From Raineyella fluvialis (GTDB taxonomy: Bacteria > Actinomycetota > Actinomycetes > Propionibacteriales > Propionibacteriaceae), in contig NZ_CP045725.1 in the NCBI RefSeq assembly GCF_009646095.1, positions 2,728,001-2,792,000 on the forward strand: a DNA stretch of 64,000 nucleotides, written 5' to 3'. The notes below the pieces were generated by a model. The model made no database searches and was not told the origin of the DNA. It was given only the letters and a program-made list of their open reading frames with translations. This document shows positions 22,554 to 31,184 of this stretch, one piece after another. Both the position numbers and the translations under genes were made by a program. Position 1 is the stretch's first letter, and each line of letters opens with the position of its first letter.

Positions 22554-22559
22554 TAGGCT
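22554..22559 (+). promoter_or_regulatory. -10 box of leaderless monooxygenase-like gene
   Basis: TAGGCT ends 7 nt before the GTG at 22567. Confidence 0.55.
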
Positions 22560-22566
22560 TCCGCAT

Positions 22567-22878
22567 GTGCTCGTCATCCATCGCTTCCACGTCCCCGAGG
22601 GGCGTACGGCGGACTTCGAGACCGCGGCGGGGGCCGCGGTCGCCCATTTCCGTACCCGGCCCGGGGTGGACGGGGTCGACCTCGTCCGCAACCTCGACGA
22701 ACCGGGGCTGTGGGCCCTCGTCACCCGCTGGGCGGATCCCGGCAGCTACCGCCGCGCGATCAGTGGTGCGGCGGCGACGTACGCGCTGATGCCGGTGATG
22801 GCGTACGCCCTGGATGAGCCGTCCGCTTACCTGCCGGCCGAGGAGTTGGGGGAGAACGTCCCCCGGGGTGCCGACTGA
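22567..22878 (+). CDS. ABM (antibiotic biosynthesis monooxygenase) domain protein
   Basis: A 103-residue dimeric ferredoxin-like fold protein of the ABM family (VIHRFHVPEGRTADFETAAG; later WALVTRWADPGSYRRAI). Relatives act as haem-degrading or quinol monooxygenases, or as structural proteins without activity. It is divergent from znuA across the Zur boxes, so zinc-linked control is possible. GTG start chosen from the -10 box 7 nt upstream. Substrate unknown. Confidence 0.75.
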   Translation: MLVIHRFHVPEGRTADFETAAGAAVAHFRTRPGVDGVDLVRNLDEPGLWALVTRWADPGSYRRAISGAAATYALMPVMAYALDEPSAYLPAEELGENVPRGAD

Positions 22879-22961
22879 CGTCGGCCGGGGGCCGTTCGGC
22901 TAGGCTGACCGGCGGTGGCATCAGCCGGATGCCCCCGGACAGACAGACGGAGTGAACACAC

Positions 22962-24349
22962 GTGGCCCCGAGCAAGCTCGACAATGTCATTTCCCTCGCC
23001 AAGCGGCGCGGCTTCGTTTTCCCCAGCGGCGAGATCTACGGTGGTACGAGGTCCGCGTGGGACTACGGGCCCTACGGCGTGGAGCTGAAGGAGAACATCA
23101 AGCGCCAGTGGTGGAAGTGGATGGTCACCGGGCGTGAGGACATCGTCGGGTTGGACTCCTCGATCATCCTGCCGCGTGACGTCTGGGTCGCCTCCGGCCA
23201 TGTGGGTGTCTTCACCGACCCGCTCACCGAGTGTCTCTCCTGCCACAAGCGGATGCGCGCCGACCACCTGCAGGAGGAGCACGCCGCCAAGCACGGCATC
23301 GCCGACCCCGACCAGGTGCCGCTGGCCGAGGTGAACTGCCCGAACTGTGGGGTCAAGGGCCGCTGGACCGAGCCGCGCGACTTCAACATGATGCTGAAGA
23401 CGTACCTCGGCCCGGTAGAGGACGAGTCCGGCCTGCACTACCTGCGCCCGGAGACCGCCCAGGGCATCTTCGTGAACTTCAAGAACGTGATGACCGCGGC
23501 GCGCAAGAAGCCGCCGTTCGGGATCGGCCAGGTCGGCAAGTCCTTCCGCAACGAGATCACCCCGGGGAACTTCATCTTCCGCACCCGCGAGTTCGAGCAG
23601 ATGGAGATGGAGTTCTTCGTCGAGCCCGGCAGTGACGAGGAATGGCACCAGTACTGGATCGACAACCGCCACCGGTGGTACGTCGAGCTGGGGATCGACC
23701 CGGCCAACCTGCGTTTCTACGAGCACCCCAAGGAGAAGCTCTCGCACTACTCCAAGCGGACCGTCGACATCGAGTACCGCTTCGGTTTCCAGGGCTCCGA
23801 CTGGGGCGAACTCGAGGGCATCGCGAACCGCACCGACTTCGACCTGGGCACCCACTCGAAGCACTCGGGCACCGTCCTGGAGTACTTCGACCAGGCCAAG
23901 GGCGAGCACTACACGCCGTACGTGATCGAGCCGGCCGCTGGCCTGACCCGCTCGCTGATGGCCTTCCTCACCGATGCGTACGTCGAGGACGAGGCCCCAA
24001 TGCCAAGGGGGGCGTCGACAAGCGGACGGTGCTGAAGCTCGACCCGCGCCTGTCACCGGTCAAGGTCGCCGTGCTGCCGCTGTCCCGCAACGAGAACCTG
24101 ACGCCGAAGGCCAAGGAACTCGCCGCCGAGCTGCGCAAGTACTGGAACGTGGACTTCGACGACGCCCAGGCCATCGGCAAGCGCTACCGGCGCCAGGACG
24201 AGATCGGCACGCCCTACTGCGTGACCGTCGACTTCGACACCCTCGAGGACCAGGCCGTGACCGTCCGGGAGCGCGACACCATGACCCAGCAGCGCATCGC
24301 GATCTCGCAGGTTGCCTCCTATCTGGGTGGCAAGCTCGTAGGCTGCTGA
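22962..24349 (+). CDS. glyS: Glycyl-tRNA synthetase (dimeric), frame-broken
   Basis: Class II aminoacyl-tRNA synthetase charging tRNA-Gly; essential. Motifs visible: [13 protein letters not shown] near the N-terminus, a zinc ribbon (CLSCHKR, CPNCG), motif 2 [21 protein letters not shown] and, after the break, the anticodon-binding domain ([20 protein letters not shown]). The frame is lost at the C run 23995-23998; one extra C gives [20 protein letters not shown] without a gap, a protein of about 462 residues, the normal length. The GTG at 22962 follows ACGGAG; a TAGGCT lies about 60 nt upstream. The break is almost certainly an artefact. Confidence 0.92.
24339..24344 (+). promoter_or_regulatory. 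-10 box inside the glyS end
   Basis: TAGGCT ends 6 nt before the ATG at 24351, just before the glyS stop. It suggests independent, leaderless transcription of the small gene downstream. Confidence 0.5.
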
Positions 24350-24350
24350 C

Positions 24351-24656
24351 ATGGCGCAATCGTCGAATCCGGCCCGTGAGGCCGAGAAGATGCGGGTGAT
24401 GGGGGAGTGGCTCGACGCGGTGAGTGCCGAGCTCGGCCTCGATCCCGCGCTGCTGGAGCAGGTGCGTACGCCCATGCTCGACATGATCGCCGAGGTGGCG
24501 CACGGTCCGAGTCGGCCGGGCGCGCCGATGACGGCGATGCTGGTCGGGTTGGCCTCGGATCCGCAGGACCCGGCGGCGATGCTCGACCGTGTCGCCCGGA
24601 TCCGTGAACTGGCCGCCGGGTGGGTGGTCGAGGAGGCCCAGCCCGCCCAGGACTGA
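24351..24656 (+). CDS. DUF6457 domain protein
   Basis: A 101-residue, mostly helical protein matching the DUF6457 pattern (MGEWLDAVSAELGLD, VAHGPSRPGAPMTAMLVGL). The domain occurs alone or fused to molybdenum-cofactor guanylyltransferases in actinobacteria; here it stands alone with no Mo-cofactor genes nearby. It begins one base after the glyS stop. Confidence 0.75.
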   Translation: MAQSSNPAREAEKMRVMGEWLDAVSAELGLDPALLEQVRTPMLDMIAEVAHGPSRPGAPMTAMLVGLASDPQDPAAMLDRVARIRELAAGWVVEEAQPAQD

Positions 24657-24663
24657 GCCGGCG

Positions 24664-25149
24664 TCAGGTCAACGGTCCGAGCCGGGTCTCGGGGCGGTCC
24701 TCCAGGACCACCCGGACCCGGCTCGCGTGCACGTCGTCCATCGGCGGCAACCGGTCGATCGGGAAGAACCGGGCCTGGCTCGTCTCGTCGTGGTCGGGCC
24801 GGGGCTCACCGGAGACCCAGCGGCACCGGAAGGTGTGGTCGATGTACTGCGAGCGGTCCCCGTTCGCGTACGTGATCACGTCCGTCACGGTGAGCCAGGC
24901 CAGCCGCTCCACTTCCGCGACGATCCCCGCCTCCTCCGCGACCTCCCGCAGTGCGGCGTCGTGGGGTTGCTCGCCCGGATCGATGATCCCGGCGACCGGC
25001 GTCCACATGCCGTCGTCGGCCCGCTGGACCAGGAGAGTCTCCGGCCCATCGGCGCCGTCGCGCAACACCACGGCCGTGCAACCGGAGAGCCACAGCAGCT
25101 CGTGACCGAGCTTCTCGCGTTGTCGCAGGATGAAGTCCGGGGTGGCCAT
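24664..25149 (-). CDS. Nudix hydrolase
   Basis: Hydrolase of a nucleoside diphosphate linked to another group; substrate unknown. The Nudix box GX5EX7REXXEEXGX is intact as GIIDPGEQPH followed by DAALREVAEEAGI (about residues 55-77). 161 residues. The ATG at 25149 overlaps the stop of the upstream HAD gene (ATGA), giving a two-gene operon of housecleaning-type enzymes. Confidence 0.88.
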   Translation of the reverse strand: MATPDFILRQREKLGHELLWLSGCTAVVLRDGADGPETLLVQRADDGMWTPVAGIIDPGEQPHDAALREVAEEAGIVAEVERLAWLTVTDVITYANGDRSQYIDHTFRCRWVSGEPRPDHDETSQARFFPIDRLPPMDDVHASRVRVVLEDRPETRLGPLT

Positions 25150-25805
25150 CAGCGCAGCCCCTCCACCAGGTCGACGGTCAGCGAGTCGAGATCCGCCACC
25201 ACGGCGTCGGCCAGCGCCAGCGCGTCCCCCGCCGGGGGGAAGTCCGGACGCGGCACCGCGATCACTGCCATCCCGGCCGCGGCGGCGGCCCGCAGGCCGT
25301 TGCTCGAATCCTCGATCGCGACGCAGGTCGCCGGGTCGACGCCCAGCAGCTCGCACGCCCGCAGGTAGCCGTCGGGCGACGGCTTGCCCCTGCCGACCTC
25401 CTCGGTCGACACGGTGACGGTGAACGCGTCACTGATCCCCAATGTTTCCAGGCTGACGTCGATGAGTCGCCGCGGCGATGACGAGGCCAGACCCAACGGC
25501 CATCGTGCGGCGAGCCGGCGGACCGCGTCGACCGCTCCGGCCAACTCCGGCAGGTCGTGCGCGTAGCGAGCGACGAGGGCGTCGATCGTCCGGCGGGCGG
25601 CCTCCTCGGGGGTGCCACTGAGGCCGACGGTGCCGACCAGGTAGCTCGACCACTCCTGGGTGCTCATCCCCATCATCGCGAGGGTCGCCTCCGGCGGCCA
25701 GGGGATCCCCTCGTCGGCCGCAAGGCCTCGGCGCACCTCGTCCCAGATGATCTCGGTGTCGGTGAGGACGCCGTCCATGTCGAAGACGACTGCGCGGGGG
25801 CTCAT
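25149..25805 (-). CDS. HAD-superfamily phosphatase (beta-PGM-like)
   Basis: HAD hydrolase of 218 residues with motif I VFDMDGVLTDTE (nucleophile Asp at about residue 9), motif II LASSS near 110, Lys in GKPSPDGYL and motif IV CVAIEDSSNG. The subfamily includes phosphoglucomutases and sugar phosphatases; the substrate is not predictable. It starts the operon with the Nudix gene and is divergent from dus. Confidence 0.88.
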   Translation of the reverse strand: MSPRAVVFDMDGVLTDTEIIWDEVRRGLAADEGIPWPPEATLAMMGMSTQEWSSYLVGTVGLSGTPEEAARRTIDALVARYAHDLPELAGAVDAVRRLAARWPLGLASSSPRRLIDVSLETLGISDAFTVTVSTEEVGRGKPSPDGYLRACELLGVDPATCVAIEDSSNGLRAAAAAGMAVIAVPRPDFPPAGDALALADAVVADLDSLTVDLVEGLR

Positions 25806-25853
25806 GGTGCCATCCTGTCACGTGACGATTGCGGTCGATGCCGGGCGGTCGCG

Positions 25854-25859
25854 TAGAAT
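25854..25859 (+). promoter_or_regulatory. -10 box of leaderless dus
   Basis: TAGAAT ends 6 nt before the GTG at 25866. Confidence 0.65.
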
Positions 25860-25865
25860 CTGTCG

Positions 25866-27037
25866 GTGCCCCCGACCGCTCCGCCCAGCCTGACCGCCCC
25901 CCTGCGGCTGTCCGCGCCGTCCCGACCGGACGCTCTGGTCGTGGACGCCCCGGTGGTGCTCGCGCCGATGGCGGGGGTGACCAACGCCGCATTCCGTGAG
26001 CTCTGCGCCGAGCAGGGGCGGGACTGTACGTCTGCGAGATGATCACCTCCCGCGGCCTGGTCGAGCGGGACCGCAAGTCCCTGGAGATGCTGACCTTCTC
26101 ACCCGCGGAGACCGTACGTTCCGTGCAGCTGTACGGCGTCGATCCCGCGACGATGGCCACCGCGACCGAGATCCTCTGCGGCGAGTTCGGGGTGGACCAC
26201 GTCGACCTCAACTTCGGCTGCCCGGTGCCGAAGGTCACCCGCAAGGGTGGCGGCGGCGTGCTGCCCTGGAAGCGTGACCTGCTCGGGGAGATCCTCCGGG
26301 CGACGGTGCGGGCCGCCGACCGGTACGGCGTCCCGGTGACCATGAAGACCCGGATCGGCATCGACGACGACCACCGCTACTTCCTCGACGCCGGTCGCAT
26401 CGCCGAGGATGCCGGCATCGCCGCGATCTGCCTGCACGGCCGTACGGTCGCCCAGGCCTACTCCTCGGACGCCGACCGCGACGCGATGGCCGACCTGGTG
26501 GCGCACGTCTCCGTCCCGGTGCTCGGCAACGGTGACATCTGGGAGGCGGCCGACGCCCTCGAGATGGTCGAGCAGACCGGCGTCGCCGGTGTCGAGGTCG
26601 GGCGCGGCTGTCTGGGGCGTCCCTGGCTCTTCCGCGACCTGGCCGATGCCTTCGCCGGCCGGGTGACGCGTACGCTGCCCACCCTGGGGGAGGTCGCCGC
26701 CATGTTCCGTCGTCACGGCGAGCTCCTTGCCGGCCTGATGGGGGAGCGTCGCGGCCTGACCGACCTGCGCAAACACGTCGCCTGGTACTTCAAGGGCTTC
26801 CCGGTGGGCGGTGATGTCCGCCGTGGACTGGCGATGGTCACCTCGTTCGCCGAACTCGACGACCTGCTCGGCCGGCTCGACCCGAGCGTCGGGTTCCCCG
26901 ACACCGCCGTCGGCGCACCGCGCGGCCGCCAGGGCTCCCCGCGGGACAAGGTCGCCATGCCGGAAGGGTGGCTGGCCGACACCTGTGGACTCGGCCAGGA
27001 CCTGTCCGCGGCCGAACTGGGCGTTTCCGGGGGCTGA
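25866..27037 (+). CDS. dus: tRNA-dihydrouridine synthase, frame-broken
   Basis: FMN enzyme that reduces uridine in tRNA D-loops. The N-terminal part (VVLAPMAGVTNAAFRELCAE) lies in the frame of GTG 25866; after the G run 26015-26018 it continues one frame over as GLYVCEMITSRGLVE. One extra G joins them. The rest is typical: NFGCPVPKVTRKGGG with the catalytic Cys, KTRIGIDD, LHGRT and GNGDIW. The repaired length is about 390 residues. A -10 box 6 nt upstream fixes the start. Confidence 0.9.
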
Positions 27038-27083
27038 CATCTCGGGGAGGGGCAGCGTCGGAGGGTGCTGGCAGGATGGGGGC

Positions 27084-28248
27084 ATGGACGTCGAGGACGT
27101 GCCCGTGGACCCTTCCGCACCGCTGCCGCGCGCTCGGCAGTGGGCCAGCACCATGGCCGGCCACAGCCGTGCCGGGCGTGACGAGGGGACGCGCGTGGTC
27201 CGCGCCCATGCCGATTCCTCAGCCCCCATCAGGGGTGGCGAGGTCATCGACCGTGAGGCGCGTGAGGCCTGGGAGCGGGTCACGCTACGTCCCGGGGCGG
27301 CGCTGTCCCACGGTGCCGGGGACCGTCCCCGCGAGGAGGAACCGGACGCCGAGCGGACCTGCTTCGAACGCGACCGGGACCGCATCGTCCATGCCACCGC
27401 CTTCCGCCGACTGGCCGGCAAGACCCAGGTCGTCGTCCATCCGACCGACCACCAGCGCACCCGGTTGACCCATGCCCTCGAGGTCGCCCAGGTCGCGTCG
27501 TCGATCGCCCGCGGAGTGGGTGCGAACGTCGCCCTGACCGAGGCCATCGCACTGGGCCATGACTGTGGCCACGGGCCGGGCGGGCATGCCTCCGAGGACG
27601 CGTTCGACCCGTACCTTCCGGAGGGTTACGACCACGGACCGTGGGGGCTGATGTGGCCCTCGCCGATCTGAACCTCTGCGCGGAGACGTCCGACGGCATC
27701 CGCAACCACTCCTGGTCGCGACCCGCCCCCGCACGATCGAGGGCGAGATCGTCTCCTGGGCCGACCGGATCGCCTACTGTGCCCATGATCTGGAGGACGC
27801 CGCCCGCGCCGGCATCGTGTCACCGGCCGACCTTCCGGCGCAGCTGGCGGCCGTCTGCGGCCGCGATCGCCGGGCCCAGATCCGTACCTTCGTCCGTGCG
27901 GTCGTCCGGACCGTCGCCGAGTGCGGCGAGGTGGCGATGGGGGCGGACGAGGCGGCGGCCCTGGCCGGCCTGCGCTCCTTCAATTACGAGCGGATCTACA
28001 CCCGCCCCGAGTCGGTGGCCCAGTCCCGTGCCGTCGTCGACGTCCTGCGGGCGCTGGTCGAGCACTACGCGCACCGCCCCGAGCGGCTGCCCGGCGCACC
28101 GGATGCACCCGCCGACTCCCCCGAGGTCGTCCGCGCCGCCATCACCTGGATCGGCGGGATGACCGATCGGTACGCCTTCGACATCGCCACCCGTGAGCTG
28201 CGCTGGGACCCCGGCAGATTGCCGAAAGCGATCCGGGAACTTGCCTAG
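27084..28248 (+). CDS. dgt: dGTPase-like HD phosphohydrolase, broken twice
   Basis: Deoxyguanosinetriphosphate triphosphohydrolase family (dNTP to deoxynucleoside plus triphosphate). An HD domain is clear: FRRLAGKTQV, RTRLTHALEVAQ, LGHDCGHGPGGHASE. Two single-base losses interrupt it: the G run 27643-27647 (then ADVALADLNLCAETSDGIRNHSW one frame over) and the C run 27726-27730 (then TIEGEIVSWADRIAYCAHDL in the third frame). Restoring both gives one protein of about 388 residues. The ATG at 27084 is preceded 6 nt upstream by a weak -10-like CAGGAT. Confidence 0.88.
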
Positions 28249-28293
28249 GTCCCTCGGTATGACGCGGCCGGTACTGTTCCTGGTGGACGAACC

Positions 28294-28314
28294 CCGTTCC
28301 GCATACGGGAACGG
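28294..28314. promoter_or_regulatory. Inverted repeat before the catechol cluster
   Basis: CCGTTCC and GGAACGG flank a 7-nt spacer, downstream of a possible -10 (TACTGT, 28272-28277) and about 95 nt before the ferredoxin ATG. It is a candidate operator for the IclR regulator at 30295. Confidence 0.45.
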
Positions 28315-28409
28315 CTGTGGCGGCCGCCACACGGCTCGAGGACAGTTCTAGATATCGCACGAGGAGCGATCCTCCCGGATCTCTCGCAGCGTCGACGCGA
28401 AGGAGCGCC

Positions 28410-28775
28410 ATGACGAAGGTTACTGTGCACCCCACCGGTGAGGTGGTCGAGGTGCGCGACGGTGAGACCATCATGGGCGCCTTCTACCGCACCGGCTACG
28501 CGATGAGGATCGGCTGCAAGCGCGGTGGCTGCGGCTTCTGCAAGATCGACGTCCATGACGGTGCCTTCGAGTACGAGCGGCCGGTGTCCGACGAGGTCGT
28601 CACCCCGGCCGAGGCGGCTGACGGTGTTTGCCTGCCCTGCCGGGCGGTGCCGACGGGGGACATGGTCGTCGAGTTCCGCGAGAACTCGCTGCGTCTGGTC
28701 AACCCGCTGATGCGTTACATGCTCTCGAGCAAGGAAGTCCCCGCTCGTCCGTCCCACCTCTCCACCACGGTGTGA
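28410..28775 (+). CDS. 2Fe-2S ferredoxin, XylT-like
   Basis: Plant-type ferredoxin of 121 residues with the cluster ligands in CKRGGCGFC (residues 36-44) and CLPC near residue 75. In xenobiotic meta pathways XylT/NahT ferredoxins re-reduce catechol 2,3-dioxygenase inactivated by its substrate. It lies 81 bp before that dioxygenase gene, which supports the same role. AGGAG is 5 nt before the ATG. The C-terminal 30 residues beyond the usual domain are unassigned. Confidence 0.88.
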   Translation: MTKVTVHPTGEVVEVRDGETIMGAFYRTGYAMRIGCKRGGCGFCKIDVHDGAFEYERPVSDEVVTPAEAADGVCLPCRAVPTGDMVVEFRENSLRLVNPLMRYMLSSKEVPARPSHLSTTV

Positions 28776-28856
28776 CGTACCTCTCGTCGCACCCCTGATC
28801 CCGATCCACCACCTAGCATCCGATTCAGTACCGCCACGACAACAAAGGAGTTACTC

Positions 28857-29774
28857 ATGGCGATCATGCGAATGGGCTACGCACACGTCCGCGTCACGGA
28901 CCTGGCCGAAGCCCGTCAGCACTACACCCAGACGCTGGGCCTGAACGAGGTCGCAGCCGATGGCAACAAGGTCTACTTCAAGGGCTGGGACGAGTGGGAC
29001 CACCACTCGGTCGTCCTCGAAGAGGGCGGTGTCGGCCTGGTGAAGTTCGGCTTCAAGGCCCAGTACGAGGACGATCTGGCCGACATCGAGAAGAAGGCCC
29101 AGGCCTTCGGCGCCACCACCGAGCGGATCTCGAAGGGTGAGGAACTCGAGGTCGGTGAGATCCTTCGGATCCACACCCCCTCCAACCACATCTTCGACGT
29201 GTACCACGAGATGACCTCGGGCCAGGTCGACGTCGGCAACGTCAACCCGGAGGCCTTCCCGCGCGACCTGCGCGGCGTCGGCGCCCCCGCACTGGACCAC
29301 GCTCTCATCACCGCTGAGGACGCCGGTCTGATGGAGCGCTTCCTGCACGAGTGCTTCGGCTACTGGACCGCGGAGAAGGTCGCCACCTCGCTCGATCCGG
29401 CCGATCAGCACACCATCGCCGTGTGGATGACCGCGACGACGCAGATCCACCAGTTGGCCGTCCTCGAGGGCCCGCAGTCCAAGCTGCACCACTTCGCGTT
29501 CCGACTCGAGGAGGGCTGGGAGGTCAACCGGGCCGCCGACCTGTTCGCCATGGACGACGTGCCGATCGATGTCGGCCCGACCCGCCACGGCATCACCCGC
29601 GGCAAGACCGTCTACTTCTTCGATCCGGCCGGCAACCGCAACGAGGTCTTCGCCGGCGGCTACCTCTCCTTCCCGGACCGCCCGATGGTCACCTGGACCC
29701 CGGACGTCCTCGGCAAGGCGATCTTCTACCACGCCCGCGAGCTGAACGAGCGTTTCACCACCGTCCTCACCTAG
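28857..29774 (+). CDS. Catechol 2,3-dioxygenase
   Basis: Extradiol enzyme that opens catechol to 2-hydroxymuconic semialdehyde. Two glyoxalase-fold halves in 305 residues; the Fe(II) ligands fit His148 (LDHALI), His211 or 212 (KLHHFAF) and Glu263 (NEVFAG), close to His153, His214 and Glu265 of XylE. The active-site Tyr region FFDPAGNRNEV is kept. AAAGGAG precedes the ATG. First enzyme of the oxalocrotonate branch encoded downstream. Confidence 0.93.
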   Translation: MAIMRMGYAHVRVTDLAEARQHYTQTLGLNEVAADGNKVYFKGWDEWDHHSVVLEEGGVGLVKFGFKAQYEDDLADIEKKAQAFGATTERISKGEELEVGEILRIHTPSNHIFDVYHEMTSGQVDVGNVNPEAFPRDLRGVGAPALDHALITAEDAGLMERFLHECFGYWTAEKVATSLDPADQHTIAVWMTATTQIHQLAVLEGPQSKLHHFAFRLEEGWEVNRAADLFAMDDVPIDVGPTRHGITRGKTVYFFDPAGNRNEVFAGGYLSFPDRPMVTWTPDVLGKAIFYHARELNERFTTVLT

Positions 29775-29866
29775 TCGGTAGCTGTGTCCGGCGCCCGGGG
29801 CCCCGCGACGGGTTCCGGGGCCGGGCGCGGACCCTCACCCACCCGTACGCCCCGGAAGGAGCCCCC

Positions 29867-30298
29867 ATGTCCGTCACCCGCCCGCAGAGCGTCATCTCGC
29901 TCGAAGGTGCCCGCCGAGCGATCGCCGGAGCCTTCGCCAAGGCCACCGACCTCGGCGTCGCCGTCAACATCGCCGTGGCGGATGCGGGCGGCAACCTGGT
30001 CAGCTTCGACCGGATGGACGGGGCGGCGCTGATGTCGGCCTCGATCGCCCAGGACAAGGCGATCTCGGTGGTCTCCTTCAAGGGCCTGCCCACCCACGCC
30101 TGGACGGACCTCTTCGCCGGCGACGACGAGTCGGTCGGCGCGGGCATCCCGCACCGGCCCGGTCTGGTCATCTTCGGCGGCGGCATCCCGATCGAGATCG
30201 AGGGCGAGCTGGTCGGCGCCGTCGGCTGCTCGGGCGGCTCGTCGCAGGAGGATCGGCTGATCGCCGAGGCCGGTGCCGCCGCGGTGCTCGGTCGATGA
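29867..30298 (+). CDS. GlcG/HbpS-like protein (DUF336)
   Basis: A 143-residue protein of the GlcG/HbpS family (SLEGARRAIAGAFAKATDLG; VNIAVADAGGNLVSFDRMDGA; GLVIFGGGIPIEI). Family members bind haem or cobalamin-like ligands or occur uncharacterised beside aromatic degradation genes. It lies between the dioxygenase and the IclR gene and overlaps the latter by 4 bp. GGAAGGAG is 6 nt before the ATG. Role in the pathway not established. Confidence 0.82.
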   Translation: MSVTRPQSVISLEGARRAIAGAFAKATDLGVAVNIAVADAGGNLVSFDRMDGAALMSASIAQDKAISVVSFKGLPTHAWTDLFAGDDESVGAGIPHRPGLVIFGGGIPIEIEGELVGAVGCSGGSSQEDRLIAEAGAAAVLGR

Positions 30299-31143
30299 CG
30301 GCCGTGGTGAACAAGCCCGCACCGGGCGGGTCGGTCCCGAGCAGCCGGACCTGGGAGGTCACCACCCTTGCCCGCACCAAGGGGGACCGCCAGCAGTCCC
30401 GTCAGGGTGAGCTGAAGTCCGTCGGCACCGCGCTCGATGTCCTCGAGTGCTTCTCGGTGGACGGCGAGCTGGGCGTCTCCGACATCGCCCGTCGCCTCGA
30501 CATCGCCAAGAGCACGGCCCACCGGCTGCTCACGACGATGGCGTCACGCCGGATCGTTGAGCAGAACCCGCACACCGGGCGGTACCGCCTGGGTGTCCAC
30601 CTGTTCGAACTGGGCGCTCTGGCCCAGGCGCGGTTCGACCTGCGCCAAGTCGCGATGCCGACGATGCTGGAGTTGAGCCGCCAGACCGGTTACGTCGTCA
30701 ACCTCTCCGTCCCGGACGGGCCGGACGTCGTCTACATCGAGCGACTCGAGACCGGACCCGGTGCGAAGCTGCTCGCGAAGTCCGGTCGTCGCCTGCCGAG
30801 CCATGCCACGAGCTCGGGCAAGGTGATGGCCGCCTACAACGCCGAGGCCGCCCGAGCCCGGGTGGAGGCGGGGTTCCCGCCGAGAGTGAGTCACACGATC
30901 CGCAGCCGCGCCGAGTGGGAGTCGACTCTCGACGAGGTCCGGCGCCTGGGCTACGCCCATGCCGACCACGAATCGTACGAGGGCATCTCGACGGTCGCCG
31001 TCCCGCTGTTGGATCTGCAGCAGCAGGCGTACGCCGCCCTCTCCCTGCTCGGACCGGCCGAACGCCTGTCACCCCAGGTGCCGAACCTGGCCCGACTGCT
31101 GCACACCGCGGCGCAGCGGATCAGCCGCTCGCTCGGGCGTTGA
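30295..31143 (+). CDS. IclR-family regulator
   Basis: Probable regulator of the catechol cluster. The winged helix (about 40-95) contains VSDIARRLDIAKSTAHRLLTTM, and the IclR effector domain (about 110-275) contains YVVNLSVPDGPDVVYIERLE and SHATSSGKVMAA. From the ATG in the ATGA overlap it is 282 residues, some 25 longer than usual, so a later start such as the TTG near 30369 is possible. Unusually it lies inside the catabolic operon. Confidence 0.88.
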   Translation: MTAVVNKPAPGGSVPSSRTWEVTTLARTKGDRQQSRQGELKSVGTALDVLECFSVDGELGVSDIARRLDIAKSTAHRLLTTMASRRIVEQNPHTGRYRLGVHLFELGALAQARFDLRQVAMPTMLELSRQTGYVVNLSVPDGPDVVYIERLETGPGAKLLAKSGRRLPSHATSSGKVMAAYNAEAARARVEAGFPPRVSHTIRSRAEWESTLDEVRRLGYAHADHESYEGISTVAVPLLDLQQQAYAALSLLGPAERLSPQVPNLARLLHTAAQRISRSLGR

Positions 31144-31184
31144 CCACTCTCCCCATCACCGACAACCAACGGAAGGACACCAAC

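Noticed and set aside
22899-22911. Leaderless start for glyS from the TAGGCT upstream
   Set aside because: The box is about 60 nt before the GTG, and ACGGAG lies at ribosome-site distance, so glyS appears to have a normal leader.
20000-24500. Programmed frameshifting in znuA and glyS
   Set aside because: No slippery heptamer or stimulatory structure stands out, and the same kind of -1 loss recurs at unrelated genes, so sequencing error explains it better.
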